A stretch of DNA of 27,853 bases from positions 1-27,853 of the forward strand of contig NZ_JYJG01000327.1 of assembly GCF_000955955.1 (NCBI RefSeq), in the 5' to 3' direction. The notes under the pieces are model-generated. The model made no database searches and was not told the DNA's origin. It worked only from the letters and a program-made list of their open reading frames with translations. The stretch's first letter is position 1. Every line of letters begins with the position of its first letter. The stretch comes from Lentzea aerocolonigenes. Its GTDB lineage: Bacteria; Actinomycetota; Actinomycetes; Mycobacteriales; Pseudonocardiaceae. The position numbers and the translations under genes were made by a program. This document shows positions 22,886-27,853 of the stretch, in pieces.

Positions 22886-23505
22886 TCAAAGCCACCCGTG
22901 CTCGTACGCCAGCCGGAAGGCGTCGGCCCGGTTCGCGACCCCGAGCTTCGAGGCGACCGCGGCCAGGTGGTTGCGCACCGTCCCTGCCGACAACGAGGTG
23001 CGCGCGGCGATCGCCGTGACCGGCGTGCCGAACTCGGTCAGCCGCAACACTTCCAGCTCGCGCTGCGTCAAAGGACAGGGTGGTGCGGCAAGAGCGTCCG
23101 CGGCCAGTGCGGGATCGACCCACCGCGACCCGCCGTGCACGCGACGGATCACGTCGGCCAGCGTGCCGCCCGGCGATCCCTTGGGGAGAAACCCCTTCGC
23201 GCCCGCGTGCAGAGCCTGCTGCAGATGCGGTGGCCGGCCACGACCGGTCAGGATCACCACCGCGCACGACGGGAGCACGCGGGCGAGCTCCTCGGTGACC
23301 TCCAGGCCGTCCAGCTCCGGCATCTGCAGGTCCACCACGGCGACGTCCGGGCGGTGCGCCCGTGCGGCCTCGACAGCGCGGCCTCGACAGCGGCCCGGCC
23401 GTCGCCCGCCCGAGCCACCACTTCGAGGTCCGGCTCCAGATCGAGCAACGCCGCGAGCGCGTCGCGGATCAGTTCTTCGTCGTCGGCCAGCAGCACCCTG
23501 ATCAC
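22886..23505 (-). pseudogene. NarL/DesR-type response regulator broken by a 14-bp duplication
   Basis: The receiver domain starts at GTG 23505 (VIRVLLADDEELIRDALAAL) and overlaps the kinase stop by four bases (GTGA). Near codon 45 the frame changes: the rest of the receiver (VVDLQMPELDG with the phospho-acceptor aspartate, then GFLPKG) and the LuxR-type helix-turn-helix (LTQRELEVLRL ... AGTVRNHLAAVASKLG) run in another frame to the stop at 22886. At the break lies a perfect tandem copy of 14 bp, 23364-23377 and 23378-23391. Removing one copy restores a 201-residue regulator, a normal length. As written, translation from 23505 ends at 23254 after about 83 residues. It should pair with the DesK-type kinase upstream. 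A sequencing or assembly error is the alternative. Confidence 0.88.
23364..23391. repeat. perfect 14-bp tandem duplication
   Basis: GCGGCCTCGACAGC occurs twice in a row (23364-23377 and 23378-23391). Because 14 is not a multiple of three, it shifts the frame of the response regulator gene. Confidence 0.95.
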
Positions 23506-24572
23506 GCGGGCACCACGACCTGCAGCGTGAACTCCGCCGAGGACCGCTCCACGGACACCTTCCCGCCGACCGCCGCGAGCCGTTCGCCCATACCCCTGAT
23601 CCCGTTGCCTTCGCGGGAGGGCTCCAGACCGGCGCCGTCGTTCGTGACGGTCATCCGCACCTCCCCGTCCTGCAGAGCGACGTCGATCATGCACCACGTC
23701 GCGTGGCTGTGCCGCAGCACGTTCGTGCAGGCCTCGCGCAACGCCAGCGCGAGCTGGGTGGCGCTCTCGCCGTGCACGGGGACGTCCGAGACGGTGCAGC
23801 GGATCCCGGCCTCCCGCAGCACGTTCCGCACGGCTTCGAGCTGCTCGGGGAGGTTCACCGACCGGTAGCCGTGGACCGCGTCCCGGACTTCCGCCAGCGC
23901 CGACGAGGCGAGTCGCTGAGCCTCGAACGCCTCGGCGGACGACCGTTCGGGATCCGACGACGCGAGCCGCCCGGCCAGCTCGGCTTTCAAGGCAATGACC
24001 GTCAGCCGATGCCCGAGCAGGTCGTGGACGTCGCGGGCGAACCGCAGCCGCTCCTCGCTGACCGCCAGCTCCGCCCGTGCCTCGCGCCCGGCCCGCGCCT
24101 GGGCCAGCAACCCGGCGAACCACATCGGCAGCCCCGCCAGCGCGATGATCGTCACCCCGACCGCTGCCGCGATCATCTGGTACGTCGTGTGGTCGCGGGT
24201 CACGAAGAACCCGACCAGCCCGGACAGCACGACCGCGCCGAGCGCCGCCATCCACCGCCAGACGCCGCTGAGCAGCAGGGGAGCGAATCCGGCCGCGCCA
24301 CCGCCGATCCACGCCCAGGTCGACAGCTCGTCCGGCCCGACCGGCGCCACCAGCGGGATCGACACGAGCATCGCGGCCACGAGCACCCACAGCCTGGCCT
24401 CCCGCAGCGCCACCGCGTACGCCACGGCCACGATCAGCAGGCCCAGCACCCCGATCCAGCGGGTGGCGGAAGGTTCGCGCAGCACCGACACCAGCGGCAC
24501 GACGAGCGTCGCCACCCACAGCACGTGCAGGGTGCCGCGCAGCGCGGTGTGCGGAAGATCGTTCATCGCCAT
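23502..24572 (-). CDS. sensor histidine kinase, DesK/HisKA_3 type
   Basis: A 356-residue membrane kinase. The N-terminal 155 or so residues contain five or six membrane helices with little extracellular loop, so it probably senses a membrane or intramembrane signal. The dimerisation box RFARDVHDLLGHRLTVIALKAE follows, with phospho-acceptor histidine 183. The ATPase domain has REACTNVLRHSHA (N box) and DGAGLEPSREGNGIRGMGERL (G boxes). This layout is that of the NarL-partner kinases such as DesK. Its stop overlaps the response regulator start (GTGA). The kinase itself looks intact, but its partner regulator is frameshifted, so the signal path would be interrupted as sequenced. No strong ribosome-binding site precedes ATG 24572; a second ATG lies two codons later. 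Confidence 0.93.
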   Translation of the reverse strand: MAMNDLPHTALRGTLHVLWVATLVVPLVSVLREPSATRWIGVLGLLIVAVAYAVALREARLWVLVAAMLVSIPLVAPVGPDELSTWAWIGGGAAGFAPLLLSGVWRWMAALGAVVLSGLVGFFVTRDHTTYQMIAAAVGVTIIALAGLPMWFAGLLAQARAGREARAELAVSEERLRFARDVHDLLGHRLTVIALKAELAGRLASSDPERSSAEAFEAQRLASSALAEVRDAVHGYRSVNLPEQLEAVRNVLREAGIRCTVSDVPVHGESATQLALALREACTNVLRHSHATWCMIDVALQDGEVRMTVTNDGAGLEPSREGNGIRGMGERLAAVGGKVSVERSSAEFTLQVVVPA

Positions 24573-24779
24573 CAGCCTAGAACCACTTCAGCGGGGATCG
24601 TGAGGGCGATGACCAGGTCGAACACGCCGCAGAAATACGACGCAAAACTCCGGTCGCCGGCGCGGCAGGGCGTGCGCGTCCCACCCGAGCTCGTTGTCAT
24701 GCGTCGAGAGTCGAAGAAGTTCCCCGCAGAACCCATCCGTGCCGTGTCACGACTTCTCTGTGCGAAACGCACAGGCGGA

Positions 24780-25175
24780 CTATGCGGCGACCTCAGCCCA
24801 CACGGTCTTGCCGCCCACCATCTCGCGCGTGCCCCAGCAACGAGAGATAGCGGCGATCAACATCAAGCCACGGCCTCGTGAGTTCCCGAGTCGTGACTCA
24901 CCCAGTTGCGGTAGCGATGCCGGCGTGTGGTCGTCGACCTCGACTCGGATGTGGTCGACGTACCGCCGCACTCTCACGGCGCGTGGTCCGGTCGCATGTT
25001 CGTAGGAGTTGCTGGCGAGTTCGGTGCACACGAGAAGAACGTCGAGCCGGACGTCCTCAGGAAGATCTCCCAGCAGAGAGCCGACCCACTTGCGCATGGC
25101 GGCGAGGTCGGGCTGATCTTCCGGCAGGGTGTGCAGGGTCCTCGCGGAGGCGCTCAGCACCTCTGGAGTTTCCAT
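24780..25175 (-). CDS. RsbW/SpoIIAB-like ATP-binding protein (anti-sigma-type kinase)
   Basis: A 131-residue single-domain GHKL ATPase of the HATPase_c_2 type found in many actinomycete regulatory genes. The N box is VCTELASNSYEHA (E52, N56), the first G box DDHTP (81-85) and the second GRGLMLI (101-107). Proteins of this kind phosphorylate or sequester anti-anti-sigma partners, or act as partners of other signalling proteins. No STAS or sigma-B-type gene adjoins it, so its partner is unknown. ATG 25175 is preceded by GAGGTGGGGA on the minus strand, an adequate ribosome-binding site. It is divergent from the CBS-domain membrane protein gene. Confidence 0.88.
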   Translation of the reverse strand: METPEVLSASARTLHTLPEDQPDLAAMRKWVGSLLGDLPEDVRLDVLLVCTELASNSYEHATGPRAVRVRRYVDHIRVEVDDHTPASLPQLGESRLGNSRGRGLMLIAAISRCWGTREMVGGKTVWAEVAA

Positions 25176-25266
25176 CTAGATCCCCACCTCGTTCGGCTGA
25201 GGCCTCCTGGCTGCTCAAGACGGCCGTCAGGGTGCGAAATACCACCACGCGTGCTAACCCAAACGT

Positions 25267-26547
25267 GTGGACGGGTACGGCTTCAACCTCGCGCTGGTCG
25301 CGGTCCTGGTGTTGGTCAACGCGGCGTTCTCCGGCAGTGAGATGGCGCTGGTGTCGTTGCGGGAGGGGCAGCTGCGTTCGCTGGAACGCGACGGGCATCG
25401 CGTGCTGGTCCGCCTCGCACGTGATCCGAACAGGTTCTTCGCGACCATCCAGATCGGCATCACGCTGTCCGGCTTCCTCGCCTCGGCCACCGCGGCGGTG
25501 TCGCTCGCACAGCCGCTCGTGCCCCTGCTGGGGTTCCTCGACGGAGCCGCGAACGGCGTGGCGATCGCGCTGGTCACGATCGTTCTCACGTTTTTCACGC
25601 TGGTGTTCGGGGAGCTGGCGCCCAAACGGCTGGCGATGCAGTACGCGCTGCGCTGGGCGAAGATCGTCGCGCGCCCGCTCGACCTGCTGTCCACCGTGTC
25701 CAGGCCGGCGGTGTGGCTGCTCAGCAAGGCGACCGACCTCGTGGTGCGGATCCTCGGCGGCGATCCGGACGTCGAGGAGGAGCAGATGTCGCCGGAGGAG
25801 CTGCGTGATCTCGTCGAGGTGCAGCAACACCTGAACCCGGAACAGCGCACGATCATGACGGGTGCGCTGGAAATCCACGAACGACGGTTGCGCGAGGTGC
25901 TGGTGCCGCGCCGGCTCGTCACGGTGCTGGAACAAGGTTTGACGACCCCGCAGGCGCGGGAAATCTTGGCGAGGTCAGGACACTCGCGGGCGCCGGTGAC
26001 GAAGGAAGGTCACCTGGACGACGTGGTCGGCGTGGTCCACCTGCGTGATCTGCTCGACGATGCCCGGCCGTTGTCGGAAGTCGGACGGGCGCCGATGTTC
26101 CTGCCGGACTCGGTGCGCGTGACGGACGCGTTGCGGCGGATGAAGGCGGAGCACGAGCAGCTGGCGCTGGTGGTGGACGAGCACGGTGCGGTCGACGGCA
26201 TCGTGACGCTGGAGGACCTGCTCGAGGAGGTCGTCGGTGAGATCTACGACGAGACCGACTCGGACGTGGTGGCGATCAAGGCCGCGGCCGACGGATCGGT
26301 CGAGCTGCCCGGCACGTTCCCGGTGCACGATCTGGTGGACGTCGGCGTCGAGCTGACCGGCCCGCCCGGGTCGTACGCGACGATCGCCGGTCTCGTGCTG
26401 GTGCTGCTGGGCCGCATCCCGGAAGAACCCGGTGACGTGGTGGAGGTCGCCGGCTGGAAGATCGAGATCCGCGCGGTGGAGCACCACGCGATCACGCGGG
26501 TGAGGCTGAGGTCACAGCAAAAACCGCGGAATGAAATGGACCACTGA
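25267..26547 (+). CDS. CorC/HlyC-family (CNNM, DUF21) membrane protein with CBS pair
   Basis: A 426-residue protein. The N-terminal DUF21/CNNM membrane domain (about 1-170) has the family signatures VNAAFSGSEMALVSL, FFATIQIGITLSGFLASATAA and FGELAPKRLA. A CBS pair follows at about 205-330 (with VVGVVHLRDLL and DEHGAVDGIVTLEDLLEEVVGEIYDE), then the CorC_HlyC domain (about 335-415). Members are linked to magnesium/cobalt handling or efflux; the transport direction is uncertain for bacterial forms. GTG 25267 follows TAACCC by six bases and lacks a ribosome-binding site, so it is probably leaderless. The sigma factor gene comes next, and the sigma-R-type promoter of that gene overlaps the last codons here. 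Confidence 0.93.
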   Translation: MDGYGFNLALVAVLVLVNAAFSGSEMALVSLREGQLRSLERDGHRVLVRLARDPNRFFATIQIGITLSGFLASATAAVSLAQPLVPLLGFLDGAANGVAIALVTIVLTFFTLVFGELAPKRLAMQYALRWAKIVARPLDLLSTVSRPAVWLLSKATDLVVRILGGDPDVEEEQMSPEELRDLVEVQQHLNPEQRTIMTGALEIHERRLREVLVPRRLVTVLEQGLTTPQAREILARSGHSRAPVTKEGHLDDVVGVVHLRDLLDDARPLSEVGRAPMFLPDSVRVTDALRRMKAEHEQLALVVDEHGAVDGIVTLEDLLEEVVGEIYDETDSDVVAIKAAADGSVELPGTFPVHDLVDVGVELTGPPGSYATIAGLVLVLLGRIPEEPGDVVEVAGWKIEIRAVEHHAITRVRLRSQQKPRNEMDH

Positions 26548-26553
26548 ACCGTT
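26528..26553 (+). promoter_or_regulatory. sigma-R-type promoter of the sigma factor gene
   Basis: GGAAT at 26528-26532 and GTT at 26551-26553 are separated by exactly 18 bases, the consensus recognised by the thiol-stress sigma factor SigR in Streptomyces. Transcription would begin near 26560, upstream of the ribosome-binding site at 26600-26605. Confidence 0.6.
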
Positions 26554-26562
26554 ACACCACGT

Positions 26563-26580
26563 GCAGCCAGTTCCGGCTGC
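26563..26580 (+). promoter_or_regulatory. small hairpin in the sigma factor leader
   Basis: GCAGCC (26563-26568) and GGCTGC (26575-26580) form a perfect six-bp stem around six bases, right after the presumed start of the message. It may stabilise the leader, or serve as a weak terminator for the preceding gene. Confidence 0.4.
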
Positions 26581-26611
26581 CACTCCTGCCAACGGATACG
26601 GGGGATTTGGC

Positions 26612-27550
26612 ATGCCTGCAGATCTGAAGAACCGCGCGTCCGGGCAGCAGGACGCGGACACGGTCGGCTTGTACCTGCGCGAGGTCGGGCGCACGCCGCT
26701 GCTCACCGCGTCCGAGGAAGTCGACCTCGCCAAGCGCATCGAGGCGGGGGTCTACGCCGCCCATCTGCTCGCGTCCGGCGACACCACGCGTGACCGCCGT
26801 TCGCTGCGCAGGATCGCCGCCCAGGGCGAGCGCGCCAAGGACCACATGATCCGCGCGAACCTGCGCCTGGTCGTGTCGGTCGCGAAGAAGCACTCGTTCC
26901 GCGGCCTGCCCTTCGGGGACGTGGTCCAGGAGGGCAACCTCGGGCTGATCCGCGCGGTCGAGAAGTTCGACTACGCCAAGGGTTACAAGTTCTCCACCTA
27001 CGCCATGTGGTGGATTCGTCAGGCGATCGAACGGGGTCTGGCCGAGCAGACCCGCACGGTCCGCCTGCCCGTGCACGTCGTCGAAGAGGTCAACAAGCTC
27101 AGGAAGATCGGGCAGAAGTTGTCCGCTCAGTTCGGCCGCGAGGCCACGGTCGAGGAGATCGCCGCCGAGGCCAAGTGTTCGCCGACGCGTGTGCAGGATC
27201 TTCGCGACGCGGCACGCACCTGCGTGTCGCTGGAGACGCCGGTCGGCGACGACGGCGGATCGGTGTTGGGCGACCTGATCCAGGACACCGACGGCGTTTC
27301 GGCGCCGGACATGGTGGAGCAGCAGGAGTTCACCGACGGCGTGCGGTCGCTGCTGGACGTGTTGCCCGAGCGGCAGGGCCGGATCATGCGCCTGCGCTTC
27401 GGCCTGGAGGACGGGCGTGAGCGCACCCTCCAGGAGGTCGCGGAGGAGCTCGGCCTGACCCGCGAGCGGATCCGCCAGCTCGAGAAGCAGTCCCTCGCGG
27501 TCCTCAAGCAGTCGGGCCGCCCGGACGAACTCTTCGCGCTCGCCGGATAA
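26612..27550 (+). CDS. group-2 sigma-70 factor (HrdB/HrdD/SigB-like)
   Basis: A 312-residue sigma factor. Region 1.2 (DTVGLYLREVGRTPLLTASEEVDLAKRIE), region 2 (NLRLVVSVAKKHSFRGLPFGDVVQEGNLGLIRAVEKFDYAKGYKFSTYAMWWIRQAIERGLAEQ), region 3 (LPVHVVEEVNKLRKIGQKL) and region 4.2 (TLQEVAEELGLTRERIRQLEKQSLAVLK) are all present, but the long region 1.1 of primary sigma factors is missing, so it is a group-2 factor. The frame is open from ATG 26531. I prefer ATG 26612 because GGGGGA (26600-26605) precedes it and because a sigma-R-type promoter would start transcription after 26531. In Streptomyces, sigma R drives hrdD and a second hrdB promoter; this gene fits that pattern. Its -35-like element overlaps the upstream gene. 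Confidence 0.93.
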   Translation: MPADLKNRASGQQDADTVGLYLREVGRTPLLTASEEVDLAKRIEAGVYAAHLLASGDTTRDRRSLRRIAAQGERAKDHMIRANLRLVVSVAKKHSFRGLPFGDVVQEGNLGLIRAVEKFDYAKGYKFSTYAMWWIRQAIERGLAEQTRTVRLPVHVVEEVNKLRKIGQKLSAQFGREATVEEIAAEAKCSPTRVQDLRDAARTCVSLETPVGDDGGSVLGDLIQDTDGVSAPDMVEQQEFTDGVRSLLDVLPERQGRIMRLRFGLEDGRERTLQEVAEELGLTRERIRQLEKQSLAVLKQSGRPDELFALAG

Positions 27551-27631
27551 CAACCACCGAAAGTCGCTTGTTCTGGTCGTTGTCGCAACTAAAGACTCAT
27601 CACGTCCGAAAACGGACTAACGCTGTTTCGC

Positions 27632-27691
27632 AACCGCGTGTGAACGCACCTGCATGGGCTGTCGAGGGCCGGCCCGCGTTCGCACGCGGTT
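27632..27691 (+). promoter_or_regulatory. 16-bp imperfect hairpin between the sigma factor and protease genes
   Basis: AACCGCGTGTGAACGC (27632-27647) and GCGTTCGCACGCGGTT (27676-27691) pair over 16 positions with one mismatch that can be a G-U pair, with a 28-base loop. It ends 10 bases before the AAGGAG ribosome-binding site of the next gene. It may be the sigma factor terminator or a leader structure of the protease gene. A second, 5-bp stem (GTCCG/CGGAC, 27604-27617) lies upstream. Confidence 0.5.
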
Positions 27692-27712
27692 CCCTGCGAT
27701 CAAGGAGCAGTG

Positions 27713-27853
27713 ATGAGACAACGCACCCTGCGCACGCTCGGTGTGGCGGCGATTGCCGCCGTTGGCACGGTGTTAGCGCTCCCACAGGCCGCTGTCGCGC
27801 AGCCGGAGGGACCGATCGTCGCGGAAAGCGCGCCGAACGCCGTCCAGGACAGC
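27713..27853 (+). CDS. secreted protease precursor, probable S8/I9 subtilase (cut by the window edge)
   Basis: Only the first 47 codons are present. A signal peptide (about 1-29, RTLRTLGVAAIAAVGTVLALPQAAVA) is followed by QPEGPIVAESAPNAVQDS. This resembles the opening of I9-inhibitor-type pro-regions in actinomycete subtilases, where such text leads into a YIVVLKD strand; the assignment is an inference because the catalytic domain is outside the window. AAGGAG at 27702-27707 is an excellent ribosome-binding site, five bases before ATG 27713. Codon 21 is TTA (27773-27775), rare in such genomes and read by the bldA tRNA in Streptomyces, so expression may be tied to development. Confidence 0.7.
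   Translation, partial: MRQRTLRTLGVAAIAAVGTVLALPQAAVAQPEGPIVAESAPNAVQDS

Noticed and set aside
24573..24779. A 66-codon minus-strand frame between the kinase and the RsbW-like gene
   Set aside because: There is no ribosome-binding site or known motif, and it ends on the kinase start codon; most likely chance.

Overview
The window is about 28 kb of high-GC DNA with strongly GC-biased third codon positions, GTG starts, leaderless-looking promoters, many secreted hydrolases, an HrdB-like sigma factor and a CYP105-like P450. This points to a filamentous actinomycete, probably of the Pseudonocardiaceae/Lentzea type; the genus is an inference. I saw no RNA genes, CRISPR arrays, insertion sequences or phage genes.

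Layout. Positions 18-3975 (+): an EamA/DMT exporter, a secreted neutral ceramidase and an HSL-type esterase. Positions 3965-6270 (-): a tight four-gene run of tandem universal stress protein, small lipoprotein and two uncharacterised membrane proteins joined by a TGATG overlap. Positions 6325-13484 (-): two large tandem paralogues with discoidin, CARDB, CBM6-like and beta-helix modules. Both keep the three-aspartate arrangement of GH87 alpha-1,3-glucanases/mycodextranases. Positions 13802-18340 (-): an S9 peptidase with a short propeller and a large secreted subtilase. Positions 18476-20839: a TetR regulator converging on a cytochrome P450, then a VOC-fold protein. Positions 20897-22860 (+): a FadR-type GntR regulator and an MpaB/Lcp-like (DUF2236) oxygenase. 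Positions 22886-24572 (-): a DesK/NarL-type two-component pair whose response regulator is frameshifted by an exact 14-bp tandem duplication. Positions 24780-27550: an RsbW-like ATPase (-), a CorC/HlyC-type CBS membrane protein (+) and a group-2 sigma factor (+) preceded by a sigma-R-type promoter. The window ends inside a second secreted protease that carries a TTA codon.

Working together. The left two thirds form a secretome: ceramidase, two alpha-1,3-glucanase-like enzymes, a large subtilase and a second putative protease. These substrates (sphingolipid, alpha-1,3-glucan, protein) match fungal walls and membranes, so a role in mycolysis or fungal biomass use is a reasonable inference. The right third is mostly regulation. 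The sequence supports several cis elements: paired palindromes around the TetR and P450 genes, a symmetric TGTTAACA pair between the GntR and VOC genes, a TTGCG-rich region upstream of the GH87 pair, and a hairpin that contains the ribosome-binding site of the stress protein gene.
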